Assembly: GCA_024529925.1 (NCBI GenBank)
Contig: JAFEUB010001476.1
Location: forward strand, 349,001 to 413,000
Source: Ophthalmolycus amberensis
Taxonomy: Eukaryota > Chordata > Actinopteri > Perciformes > Zoarcidae
Direction of reading: 5' to 3'
Length of the DNA stretch: 64,000 nucleotides
Shown here: positions 1-12,400 of the stretch, in pieces
How positions within the stretch are numbered: position 1 is the first letter of the stretch
Layout: each line of letters begins with the position of its first letter
Made by a program: the position numbers and the translations under genes
The notes under the pieces: model-generated
What the model was told of the DNA's origin: nothing
Database searches by the model: none
What the model saw: only the letters and a program-made list of their open reading frames with translations

Positions 1-1154
1 AGTCTCTAAGGACTTAATGATGGCTTGAGCTTGCAGAGGAGGGGGGGCAGAGAAGAAAGAAAGACTTATTGTCAGGGTATTTGTATGACTGACTTTTTCA
101 TGGTTCTTTCTATTAACTCTGACGAGACTTTGTGAATTTAACTGCCACGGGGCAATGTGACTTTGCAGCTGAGACTGCTGTGGCAACAATTAAAGGACAA
201 ATTCATCATCAGGCACGATAGTAATTAAGGTCAGCTTTGCTATTGCATGTTGCGACAGTTTCACAGCATTATGACTCTGCTACCATTTCCCCTTCTACAT
301 GCTTCCAATGAAATGAACTGACGCGTATCCCACAGTGGAAATATGAGTGTGATGTTCCCAGAAGTTGTGGAGAGTCCAGAAATGTATCTTAAGCATCAGT
401 TCACAGCAAGGTGTATTATTCAAAAGTATAGTTTTGTAACAATATTGATACAATGATAGTGAATTCATGAAGCATTTTACAAAAAGAATGGTGAACTCCA
501 GCCTGACTCCTGCCTTCTGAGAAGCAGATTCTGCTCTCATGGTAGATCTGAGTCTGGTGCGGGGGCTGTGGAGGATGTGGAGAGAGGGGGTCGGAGGGTG
601 AACGGCAGACTGTACACACTGCAAAGAAATTAGACAGGTTGTCAGCTGAGTGTGCAGCAGGGCTTTGGCGGCCGGCCCTCCTCTGGGATGTGGAGGAGAG
701 GCATGCAGGAGCGGAGGAGTGTGTGAGCCGTGCACAAGGGGTTGAGAAACGGTTTCCTGTGTGTATTTCCTGTGTGTTTAATGTGGAGCTCAGGGCCAGG
801 GCCTGTTTCCTGTGTGTGATGGGTGCCAGGCCCAAGATCCCGACACAAAGACAACACGCCACGAGAGCCCACCAATGTCAGTAACAGACCAGCAAGCCGG
901 TACACACATCAGGACGGTTTCACAGGCTTCTATATACAGACTCGGAGCTTCAAAGTTTACAAAATGTCACTCTTGAGAGGCAGAGAGCTCTCTGTCTCTC
1001 TGTCTCTGTCATTATCTCTGCTGGACAGACCTCTGCCTGGAGGGCTTGTTACAGCGAGGTGTGCCACTTTACATAAATACTGTGATGGAAAAAAGTACGA
1101 CAGTTAAAGGATAAGGCTGTTATTAATACCCTAAAAAGACCAAAACCAACAACG

Positions 1155-1172
1155 TGTTAGGGTTAGGGTTAG
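1155..1172 (+). repeat. Short interstitial TTAGGG-type run
   Basis: About three tandem TTAGGG units. Too short to imply a telomere fusion; probably a chance or relic interstitial run. Confidence 0.6.
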
Positions 1173-2327
1173 ACTTTCTGACTTTCATATCCTGTTTGTG
1201 ACACTCAGCCCCAACAAGCCCATTTTGTGATACTGAAGACATTCATCTATAAAAAAGAAACAAAAATAAATATATTCTTTAAAAAGGCTTGGTAATTTCC
1301 TTAAACAGCAGGGCACTGCTGTTTTTAGCAAATGGTACTCAAACATAGGAAGTAGTACATTTGTTTGGAACTATTTTAAGTGGATTAATACATATTTGGT
1401 ACACCAGTGAGTCTTTACAGCAGGATGGTGTACATGGGATCAACCCGAAAACAAACTAAAGTGCCCATGTTCATTCTGATGAAGGAACATGTTGCCGGTG
1501 CAGTGATGTGGCTCACTGATGTGTTTTTAACACCCGATGTCCTATGTTCATGCTGACTCTGCCTGTCTGCTGTTTAGCAGGTACTGTACGATGGGGTTTT
1601 AAAAGACTTTTCACTGAAAACAGCTTCCTGCAGCGGCTACACTGATGAAATCGGTGAGAGTGAACTGCACATCTAAACAATGAGCTGAAAGATGCTAAAA
1701 AGCTCTGAAGAGGTGATAATTCTCCGTGAGTCCATCACTAAGCAGCTTCTTTCACATATAAGTAGTCATGTGATCCATTGTTACGATAAGGATATTGATT
1801 GTAGCCGCTTTTTGTCTGGCCAGAGATTGTGTTTCAGCTTGTTTGAATTGTGTGTTTGGACATGTGGTAAAGTGTGTGTGAGGGTCAACCCAGGAGCTCA
1901 GACAAAGTGACAAAACCTCACTCAGGAAAACGGAGCATGTTTGCCCAGTAAGAGTAGCCTTAAACACACAAACAACACAAACACAAGACCCTGAGCATAT
2001 GTGAAGATAAAGCAACTAGAGAGAGGGAGGGGAAGGCAGGGATGGAGTGAACATGACTGAAGCTGTTAATTCACCTCAGACAAGCACAGACACACACACT
2101 GAAACTGTGACGCACTCACTCACGTTTCCTGGAATTCTCCACTTTGTATGTGGAAGTGTGCGATGAAGATGATCTGCGCATGCACATCCAGGGCTGTGAC
2201 CTAGTCATGGTTGTGACCGAGTGACTATTGGCTTTGCTGACTGATTTGTTGATTTCCTAACAACAAAGCCTCGGGGCAAATTCATAAATCTAAACACATG
2301 TACATTTTGACTCAAATGGTGAGATAG

Positions 2328-2355
2328 AAACACACACACACACACACACACACAC
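2328..2355. repeat. CA microsatellite
   Basis: Uninterrupted AC dinucleotides, about 28 bp, upstream of col7a1. Confidence 0.9.
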
Positions 2356-3673
2356 TGAGATTTATGGGTGTATGTGGTGGTCAGCCAAGAGCCGGGGATT
2401 TTATGAGTCTATCAGACACACACAGATAGGTGAGCCGGACTGCCTCCAGAGGGAAGGCCTCTTGAATGAAAGAGGCTGCCAGTTCTCTGTCATCACGTGC
2501 CAGTACACTGCAGTCAGGAATAAACACAGGGAGGCAGCCTTAGACTCTTCATCTGCACTGTAAAATATCAGTACAAAGGTAAGAGGCAGTCGATTTAATG
2601 GAAGGATGAGGGAATGAAGGCCAGTTGCATCATCTGATGTAGCCTTCCATATTCTGTCGTACATCCTTTCAACTTAATTCACACACAGCACAGATATTGT
2701 GTTTCTCTGCTGATTTCTTCAGAAACATTGTAAATTAACATATTACATTATAACAAATTTTATCATGTGATACAAATGAATAGCCAATCTCAGATACAGT
2801 AGCGTGAGATTTACTGATGTTTTAATTTGTGATTTCCAAATAGGGGTACATGAAAACGGACATTATGAGTTGATGGATGACTTGTCTAATGAATAAATAA
2901 CACACATAGCATTACGAGTTGGTGTGAAGCTGATATTTAGTATATTTACAGTCACAATAACAGGCTGGTTGTACAGGACACACCTCCCACAAACCTGAGC
3001 CGGTTGTAAGACCTTGACACCATTGTGCTGCGATTGAGAGTGCATGAAAACTACAAAAATTTGGCACCGGAGCAGATAAAACTAAATGAGTAGCGGAAAG
3101 AAATCAATTCATTGTTGAATCTTTTGTCACTTTAAGTGGTGGTACAAATGCAAGCTGGACATTGATACAAAATGATTGTATCAATGTCCATTTATTAATT
3201 TGTATAGGCCTAATTAAAAGTGTTAAATAATTAAGTTTAAAACATATTCAAATTAACATATTTGGCACATAACAAGTGTAGATACAGCTTTTTATTTGTC
3301 AGAAAAAATGGTTGAAAATCAGTTGATTCAATTAAAATCAATGACATGCAAATTTTGCTTTGCAAATTGTAAACAAGGTGCAACAATTATGTAAACATAT
3401 ACATTTTAACAATGAGTGTGTATTTCATTCACGCAGATATGAAGAGATGCAGTAATGAGCTGAAAGACCAGCAGGATACTACTGTAACTCTCAGAACTTC
3501 CCAACACATCCGTGAATCATGCACCTGAGCAGGTATCAGAGCAGTAAGACATGAACCTCATCACAGACCTCTACCCAAAGATGTAAGTCTCCCTTCACTC
3601 AGCTCTCAACTCTTTTATGTATACATTTGTCCACCCTGCAGTTTACTGGAGTGAGGAAAGCTGCCATTCACTG

Positions 3674-3675
<2 letters not shown>

Positions 3676-3706
<31 letters not shown>
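3676..3706. repeat. GT microsatellite
   Basis: Uninterrupted GT dinucleotides, about 31 bp, followed by a short impure GT stretch up to 3719. Confidence 0.9.
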
Positions 3707-3708
<2 letters not shown>

Positions 3709-5010
3709 TTTGTGTGTGTCCACCGGGGTTGAAAGGATTGTAGAGGGAAGTGATTATGTACAAATCCAGACCATGTTGGAGTCCATTCAAAAGGCCCTTG
3801 AGGACAGAAAAGACCTCTCACCCATTACGAGGAATCCCCAAAGCCTTTATTATATTTTTCCACATGCGGCGTTGTGTGCTATTTACTGCAGAACTCATTT
3901 ATCCGAGGAATGAAAGGAGCACATCTAGATGGGTGTGTGTAGTATTAATCTGTGCAAGAAAAATGGATATCCATTCATCTGCTCTCACAACATGACTGAT
4001 AAAAGCGCAGCAGTGGCTTAGTTACCAGCTGTGTATATCTGAGAGCTGAAGCATAATGGTGTGTCAATAACAAATAGCCCAGACTGAATTTCACAAAAAC
4101 ATTAGGATGGGCAGGGACAGGGACTCTCTAATCCAAGACTTGCCCATTATTGCTCCACTTCTTGCAGTGTCACGAACGGACAGGTCTGAACATGACGGCA
4201 AAAGCCAGAAGGGTGGAAAACAAAAGACATTGAAAGAGTGCGTGATACAACAATGGAAACCTCACCCATACACAAAGTGTTGCAGCTCATTGTGTATTCC
4301 ACTTCATTTTAAAGACTAAATTATGTGCAACACACTCATTCTTAGCTGATGGGAGACACTACTGTTTCTGTTGGTTTTAGACTTAAGGTCAGAGAGACTT
4401 GGCTTTACTGTTGCCTTGTTGTAGAACACAAGCTTTCCATTCTGCTTTAAGTATCTAAATCCTCTAAGAAAACTGAACTTTGACATTTACAATGTGACTT
4501 TTTCTCTGGATACTCTGCTTGTTGTTTTCTTCATGTCATACAGTATATGTGGCCATTCTTTATTTATACCTAAAGCTTTTGTCAAGGAAAGGCAGAACAA
4601 AATCATGAGTTGATCTCAAATACACTTAGAGTCTCTGGCTGAATCTCTGCTGCTCTCTGGGGACGATGTTGTTGAATGACATGCTGTTAAAAATGAGCAC
4701 GCAACATAGCCATACTATAAGTATGTCCAGTGCAGTCTTTTCAGTTTGACTTCAAGCCTTGACAATATTCCCTTAGCCATATATATTAATAAAGAGGAAC
4801 GTTTAACCTCTCTCTATGTCTGCAGCCACATTAATTGGCTGTAAACACAAACAGGACAATTGTGGTTAAAGCTTCAGCGGATTTCCATTCAGCTGTTATG
4901 ATGACAGTCATATATTAAAAACAAGATAAAATACCATTCCTTCCTAAACCACACAATCCTTGGTCATACTGCATGACTGGAAATGAAACAAAGCGCAGTT
5001 GTCCTGTGGT

Positions 5011-5022
5011 GCCCTCTACTGG
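5011..5022 (-). promoter_or_regulatory. CTCF-like motif
   Basis: The minus strand reads CCAGTAGAGGGC, which fits the published vertebrate CTCF core CCASYAGRKGGC at every position. It lies about 7 kb upstream of the proposed first exon. A single motif match is weak evidence of occupancy; the same sequence could come from a repeat. Confidence 0.35.
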
Positions 5023-7775
5023 GGGTGCAGTAGTATATCTCAGGCTACACAAACATTTATTGCATATTCTTAATTATATCGCTCTTAAGTTTATACCATC
5101 ATTTAGATCTTTCTTCCCTGGAAATTCATTTCTATGAGTTTTATATTCTGGTGCAACATTGTCATGCTCAGCTTTTCTATTAACGTGTAATGAGTTACAT
5201 TATGTTTAATTGTCTATAGATGTAAAGTATTTTTTCGCATCGTCAAACAAGATACTTTCAGATATTGTAAAATACTGTAAACACCAATATTCATACACTC
5301 TAACAGGCACACAGTCTTACATTTTCTTTCTGTTGGACAGATATAAATTGGCACATTGGCACGTAACTTGCACTGGAGGCTGTGCTGCCTCTTCTCAAAC
5401 TCATCATGCTGTGCCAACCTTCATTTATTTTACTTTAATCATGTACTGGCACCGTTAATAAAGTCAAATCATAGCAATCCACACATCAGATTCATTGACT
5501 CCCTCAAAGTAGGACATAGAGGAGTTTAATTGATATTAACATTTTAGGCTTTCTCTGCAGGAACTGCTGGTGTAAAATGAATTTGTACTTCTACCCCGAA
5601 ACACTAGAGGACCTCAGAGAGTTGTTGTGTTTATCCAGTGGATAAGAATAAACACTACATTAAAATGAGACAGATAGAACCCCCCGAAATGTTTGTGCGA
5701 GATGACAGTGTGAGGATTTTCTTAGTCATCTGTCTAACAATTACAAGAGGGATTATACAGTCACTCCCCTTTAGCTAGACCTCAACATTTCCCACATGTG
5801 ACTATTGTTGATTTCCATGTTCTGACTGGTGTAAAAAACTTACTTACTGAGCTACTTTGCTTCAAGTCCCCCAAATCTACCAATTTGATTTATTAAACAT
5901 TTGCTTAAATATGACTTTTTTGTGTTGTTTATCACATCTTCAGTCAATATTTTCTCTTTTACATAAGAAGGATACCGAGGTTGATACAAGTTGCAAGAAG
6001 ATACTTGCATATGTGTCTCATGCATTACGATGACAGCAGTTCGTACTCGATAAATACTCTAGAGACAAATATCTTTTGAAACTCTGCAGCATAAGCTTCA
6101 TATTTATCGCACAGGCATGAGAGTATCGTCCTTCTCTTCTAATTCTCAGCAAAGAGAATGTGTTTATCCCAAAACATTGAACAATGCCTCTGTTGATGGT
6201 ACTGTGGGACCCAATGGTAAGCTGTTAAATTCATTAAAGTGCAAAAGTGTTAACGGTGAACAGTTAATGATGATCACTTCATCTTTCATTTGAAGAAATG
6301 AGACTGTAAGGACGGAGCTGATGTGCATCTGTAGACACACACGCATTTATAAGTCTTGTAAGCAAAGCAGCAGCTCATCATTGTGGTATTCAACACTGAA
6401 TGTAAAGCCTCTGAACCCTGTTGTTATGGAGAGTTATGGGACGGCTTGAAAGGTAAAGTGGTATTATTTCAAAAAGTTAAAGTTAAGTAAAAGCAGGACC
6501 ACACACAACATGTTGAGGAATGTGATTCCAGAAGATTTAAATGATGCAAATGTGTATCTCTAAAGTAATGTAAATGTCTTCACCAGGCTATTAGATTAAA
6601 GATAAGTGTTATTTTACTTCTTGGATGTGGAAGACTGTTGCATTTTTTTTTAATCGTGAGGTTTTGTCTTTAAATCTCTTAATTAAACGTGTCGGATCTT
6701 CCAGCCAAGAGCAATAATGCCCACCAGTGCTATATTATCGAGGAAACGAAGAACCAAGCCACACTGGTGAATCATCAAAGACGTTTGTCTACATCGGTTT
6801 GTTCAGACATGTTACTCTGTTCTTAGAAACTCTGTATTAACATCAGCTGCAGCTTTCTGTCTACCTATCAGAGTGTTTCCACCGCAGGTCAATGAGAACA
6901 TAGCACGGAGCTGTGGAAGTCAAGTTGTTACAGTAAAGGAGCTGCGACTGGTCGGAACAAATCGGAGTCTTGATAGATACCAGGGAAGCACAATGTGGTG
7001 TTTTGTAAGCAAATGATTTATTATAAAAGAGAGCTCTGTTGTCAATTGATAGTTCTGTTGTAGAGACATAGTATTTTTGTTTGGACGTTACTTTTTAGTC
7101 GTTATACCGACACGTATGCTCTTCATTATCCTCAAGGATTTATTGGTCATTAATTGCCAAAACATGTATCCATTTGTAGTTGACATGACAAGACTTTCTT
7201 ACTGGAAATGTTTTTAATGCAATTTGGCGTGCATGACTGTGAGAGCAAATTGGTGTAATAACATAAAGTGATTTGATTTGTACAAAGGCCTTATGCCATG
7301 AGTTAACATTTACTATCATCAATAACTTTGGAATGCTTTGAATGTCACCCATCAATTGTTCTTTTGATTCACTGTTGCACAATACATTATACTTTGTTTA
7401 CTTTTTTTTTTTAGTTTTGTTTCTGTGCAGCATGTGTAGCGTCTTTACGTCCATGTGTGCTGCGTGTGTGCAAATATGTAGCACTGCTAACATAATATGC
7501 TAACCATGGCTTCAGAGCAGAGAACAACGTCTGAGCGGTTCCTCTCAGCTGTTTGTGGTTTTATTTCTGAGACATGAGTTATTATGATGTCACTCTGTGG
7601 TGTCTCTTGTATCCTATCAAATTTTAGTAAGGAGGCCCTATCTTTCAAAGATTATCAACATTGTTTTGAGTTATTAACAAACAAATCATTCTACCTTCTA
7701 CAAAAAGTAGGTGTTTGAAAAAAGCGTCACTTATCATATACTTAATGCATCTGTACAGGTTATGTATTTATAACC

Positions 7776-8140
7776 TTGACTTTAAAGAAAAAATTCACAT
7801 TTTGGAAAATAGCCTTATTTCCTTTGCAAGAATTAGATGAGAAGAATAACAAGTTACGGTAATTTAGCTTAGCATAAAGGCTAAACGGTGGAACAGCTAG
7901 CCTGGCTCTGCACAAACTCCAAAGGTAACAAATGTGACCTGCCAGCACCTCTAGAGCTCACAAGTTTTATTTAAAGCTCACAAATTTTATCTTCTTTGTT
8001 TAATCTGTACAAAAGCAACAATTCACCGCTTCATGGAAGGTTTTAATTTCTAGACATATGTACTTTTTTTGACCAGGATCAGTTACTTCCTGGATGTCTT
8101 TGCTGGTTGCTTGGCAATTGGTCCTGGCCCTTAGACTGAC
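7776..8140. mobile_element. Degenerate dispersed element, same family as 59951-60388
   Basis: It starts with a variant of the left-end sequence shared with 15004, 48720 and 59951 (CATTTTGG core). It then has GCTAGCCTGGCTCTGC near 7900 and an ACTTCCTGGATG / CAATTGGTCCTGGCC segment near 8090-8130, which match the interior of the copy at 59951-60388. The right inverted end is not clear, so this looks like a truncated, non-coding copy. Confidence 0.5.
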
Positions 8141-11100
8141 CTGAAGCCTGAACCAAGTCTACCAGACTGTATTTCTCAAATAAACTACAACCCATCAACA
8201 TTTGTGACTTTGAACTGAATAGCACTTAAATATCCAACTTGGACAACCTGCATTAAGTGTGAGGACCAGTTTGTGCATTCATGCTACATCGATTGAGGTC
8301 ATGACATGACCTCTCTTTCAGCTCCTTGGCCACTCATATACTGTTTTCTTATTAAATCTGTCACAATATTTTTCCAGTCCAAGCGCAGCATGTAAAATTG
8401 TATATGCTTGTATCATTTCGGTTACATTGCTTTCTCCTTTCCCTTATTTTAATCACAGGCCTCTGTAATGGTGGTATGAGAGCAGGCCACTGTGCTATTT
8501 GTCACCTGGACAGGTGATATTTGGAAAGAAAGCTGCAGGGGATTGAGGATCACAACAAAAGAGCCTGGCTGGTTATTTGCCTCTCTCCTCTCCAACTCTG
8601 CCTGAAAGAAGGAGGAGAGAGCCTGTGAATTCCTGCCTCGTGATGAGGTAAACCATCCCTCCTTCATGTCCCTGCGGCAGAAACACAGCAGGGTCAGAAC
8701 CAAATGGTTCTTAAGGATAACTCTAAGAAAACACGCACTCTGAGCTTTGGCTCTCTCTCAGACGACATGAACGTAAGCCGATTCATCTCTTGTCACCGGT
8801 CTGCACTCAGACATGTATACACAAACACAGAAACGACACCAAATCCACCCACACAATAGTATATTTATAAAGCTGAAAGGGAAAATGACTCCCCAAAGGG
8901 AAAACAAAACTGCACTCTCCTGGAATCTCTCCTATCCCCCATGTTGTCACACATCTTTAAATCCAGTTAAATCAGCTAAACATGTAGAGCAACCAGTGTT
9001 GGAGGAGAGACAGAATGGGGAGATCAGTGTCAATCACAAAAGAAAGCAAAGAAAACAGACCACATGTCATCATTCAGTCCCTTTGCATTCCTATCTCCAT
9101 CTAAAGAAACCTGCACTTTATAACAACAAGTAAAATGTGATTAATCCATTTCCTCATATCGTTTTCCGGAATTACAAATTGATTCAATTTCAAGAGGACA
9201 GCAAACTAAATCATTCACCTCTCTAATGAAAGAAAGATTGCATATTCAAATGTTTTTGTTTTGAAGGATCAAGGAATCTTATTGTGAAATCAAAGCTGTT
9301 GTCAAAGAGATGACAATGATAAATGTTTGTTTAAAGGGATTATGAGACATCTGTACATCTATGTAGCGAAATGATGATTTAATATTTATCAAGTATCCAA
9401 CTCCAACCCATTCCCTCAAAAAACAAAAAAAGAAACATGCTCACACCTGTTGACAGCAGCTTGCAGTAGCAGTTCATTATCACATATTACAACAAGCTGC
9501 ACTTCATGCCTACTTTACTCCTCCTGTTTTACTGGGTCCTTCTGCCTGCCTCTCTGCACTGAACCCTCGCATGAGAAGTGAACGCGCTGGCAGACAGTGA
9601 CAGAAATAGCTGACTGTTGGCCAAAGAATTTGTCGGAGATCTTATGATATCTGTTCACTGACATCTTCTCCTGGCCACAAATCTATGAAACAATATTGTG
9701 GATCTGAGATATGATACCCTAACATGTGGTTTTTCTTCCACTTTTCAGGTGGGTTTACTGAGCAGACAATTGAAATGTTTTCAGTTGTGGTTTTATAGCA
9801 AAACCCTGTTTAATATTCACATAGTCAAATCCTTGTAGTAGTGGTAAAATCAGCTGCTGGCTACTGAACAAATCCATCAACAGAGTTGGGGATAGGGTGA
9901 CTGTTATTAAGCAAAATGCACCCCTAACACAAACTCACCTACATAACCTTTAGCCCGTTTGCTGTTTCAGCCTGGTTGTGATTAAGGCGCAGAGAGATGT
10001 CACAAGGCGCTGTGTGAAGGTGGAGAATCGTGTGTAAAGTGCAAATTGAAGCAGTTTAAACCACAAGTCATCTTGTGTCGTTTGTCCCAAACCAACACCG
10101 GCTAAAAAAGCAGTGTTGAGAGAACACACATTCTAGTGCTGGAATGTGTTTTTATTAGTGCAGCATGGTTATGGATTCATCTTTGTTGGCTGGTTCAAAG
10201 ATCCAGAGCCACATAACACATCTGCCTCACACAGATTTCTTCAGAGCTCTGTCTGGTTGCCTGCCTGGCTGGCGGTTTACACCAGCATGTCTTCTCTTTC
10301 TCTCTAAAAACACTTAAGAAGCTGAACTTTAAATCAGTGGCTAAGATTGAATGGTTGCAAAAAAAAACAAAAACACCATCCATCTGAACAGCAAGTGTGT
10401 TGTCAAGGCTGATTTTATCCTAAACATGAGGGGATGAAACATGACCACAAATGAGACAAACTCGTAGCACACACAACAGGACCTCACACACAATAAAACC
10501 CAGAAAGAGAGCAAAGACATCATGTACAACAACAACACACTGCAGTCATAACACCAAAATAAAATGCATAAAATAAGAATCACGTGGTACTGAAACAGTG
10601 CTACAGTTTAGAGAATGGGTTTTTGCCATGGTAACAATGACTGAGAGGCAACAGTAAGAAGCTGTCTGTAAAGAATGAGGAGGAAGTTATTTATAGAGGT
10701 TTACCCTTAAGAGAGGTTGGTGGGGTGACAGTTTTTGGAAATAAGATAATAGAATCACGGAGTGTCTGTTAACTGACTCTTTCAGAGTATTAATTGTTCT
10801 GAACAATGCTATCTCTGTCATATAGATTTTCATAACCAGAAAACAGATTCCAGTTTGTCATCCCTCTCTGTGCCATTGTGGTTGCTCTGCTTATTGCTAT
10901 GATGAGGGTCAGCTGATGGAACCAAGAAGGATCTTGTGAAGATCAGGAATAAAGAGCTCGTCGGCTATGTGTAGCTTGTCCTTAATAAATCCATCCAGTA
11001 CCAGAAGCTGTGCAAACATTAGTGACACAGTCGAGGATACAGACCTGGAACAGGGGCTAAAGGTAGTCGGAGAGCTTGTATTTGAGAAGGCCGTGTTGAA

Positions 11101-12110
11101 GCTGCCTTGTCGAGCTAAGGCAAGCATCTCTGACTGGGTGAACATATTTCCCTTCTTACAATTTATGACTTCTAGTTGCTCCAATGAGTCATAAAATGAA
11201 TCATTGTTAAACTGCCTTAAGATGCTTTTCAGGGCCCTGGTATTGTGCCTGCTTGCTCACTGTCTAGGCCTACTGGACAAATGAATGGAACAGAGCAGTC
11301 GTTATTGACAATAAGTCAAGATGTCGGCTGTGACCAGGTGACAGGTTTGTCACACATTTGACAAGAAGAGTACAACTGCAGAACAAACTGTAAGCGGGAA
11401 CATTTCAATTATCTAAATATATAAATAAAAACAGTTGAAAGCCGGCTAATATTGTAGTGGAGGTGAGCAGTTGGCAATGTACAGTGAGTGAACGTAGCCA
11501 GCTAAGCTAACACTACTATGCTATTCATACCGCAAAGGGTGGTCGCTAAGTTCTCTTTCAATGTGCCACACTGTTAAAGTCACTGGAGTAAAAGCTTCAT
11601 GCATCATTGTGAGGCACCAAATGAACTATCAAAGTGTCAGGAAAGGGGAAGTATTTCCATTTAAAGAGCTGAGCTGATCCCACTTATGTTTGAGGTATTC
11701 TTCTGTGTGGGGTGTTGCATTGCAATTTTGAAACGCACAAAAAAACGTTATCAAATACACACAGCAATACAAGTAAAGCTTTAGTTTGTAAAAAAAATAA
11801 ATAATAATAATTAAGAAAATGTTTGTATGCATGCTCACAGTACTTTTTGGTATTTTTATTGTCAACCTTGAAGTTCATTCTTCAAATGTATGCAGGTAAC
11901 TAAACCAAGTGTGTTGACCGTAAATAAAGACAATCTGCGTGAAATAATGTGACGCTGAGCCTGAAAAGTAGCGAAATTGCATAATGTATCCGCTCCGCCT
12001 GGTTATTGCTTGCAGGCAGGAGCAGGGAGGGACAAGAGGCAAAGAGAATGAGGTGGGGAGGGGAAAAAAACAGAAAGGGAGAGCTTAGGACTCCCCTTGA
12101 GGCATCTGAA

Positions 12111-12400
12111 CAAGTCTGGACTGTTCAGCTGCTGCTTGTGTTCAGCTAAGCGAGGCAGCCTCGGGAATCAGAAACAGCGTTTTCTTCTGCAGGGATGCAG
12201 CGACAGGAGTTCACTTATTGAGCTGCAGTGGATGATCGTGGAGTTGCATTGTGCTTTAAAGCTGTGACACTGGACTGGGACTGGGAATACTAGCAGTGTG
12301 TACAGACACTGAACGGAGAGCTAGGGCTGGATATGCCACAGGTGGAAAGGTGAAGGAGCGGCAGGCTGTGGCCCCGGTGCACCGAGCAGAGATCCCCCAG
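12111..12400 (+). other. col7a1: Candidate col7a1 5' UTR exon
   Basis: A locally GC-richer stretch ends in a strong donor (CCCAG/gtaaga at 12400/12401). It could splice to the acceptor at 18299/18300, eight bases before the col7a1 ATG. The start is an estimate; there is no clear TATA box. Three short uORFs lie inside (12195-12221, 12232-12267, 12333-12353), all closed before the splice site. Because it is non-coding, reading phase cannot test the junction. The alternative is that transcription starts near c1 and this exon belongs to another transcript or is not real. Confidence 0.35.

Larger units (their letters stand above)
1..12110. other. Upstream DNA without a supported gene
   Basis: I read both strands and saw no exon chain with convincing splice sites or a recognisable protein family. 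Open frames are short, and most overlap simple repeats. It holds CA/GT microsatellites near 2330 and 3676, a short TTAGGG-type run at 1155-1172, a CTCF-like motif at 5011-5022 and a degenerate dispersed repeat near 7776-8140. The block at 10909-11194 is open on both strands without recognisable homology. Distal regulatory DNA of col7a1 could lie here, but nothing shows it directly. Confidence 0.6.

Noticed and set aside
295..905. Cluster of overlapping short frames near the left edge
   Set aside because: Frames on both strands overlap in a C/T-G/A-skewed region and lack any recognisable product or splice context.
1155..1172. Telomere fusion relic
   Set aside because: Only about three TTAGGG units; far too short.
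8449..9133. Possible small genes (84 and 106 codons)
   Set aside because: No homology, no splice context, and composition like the neighbouring non-coding DNA.
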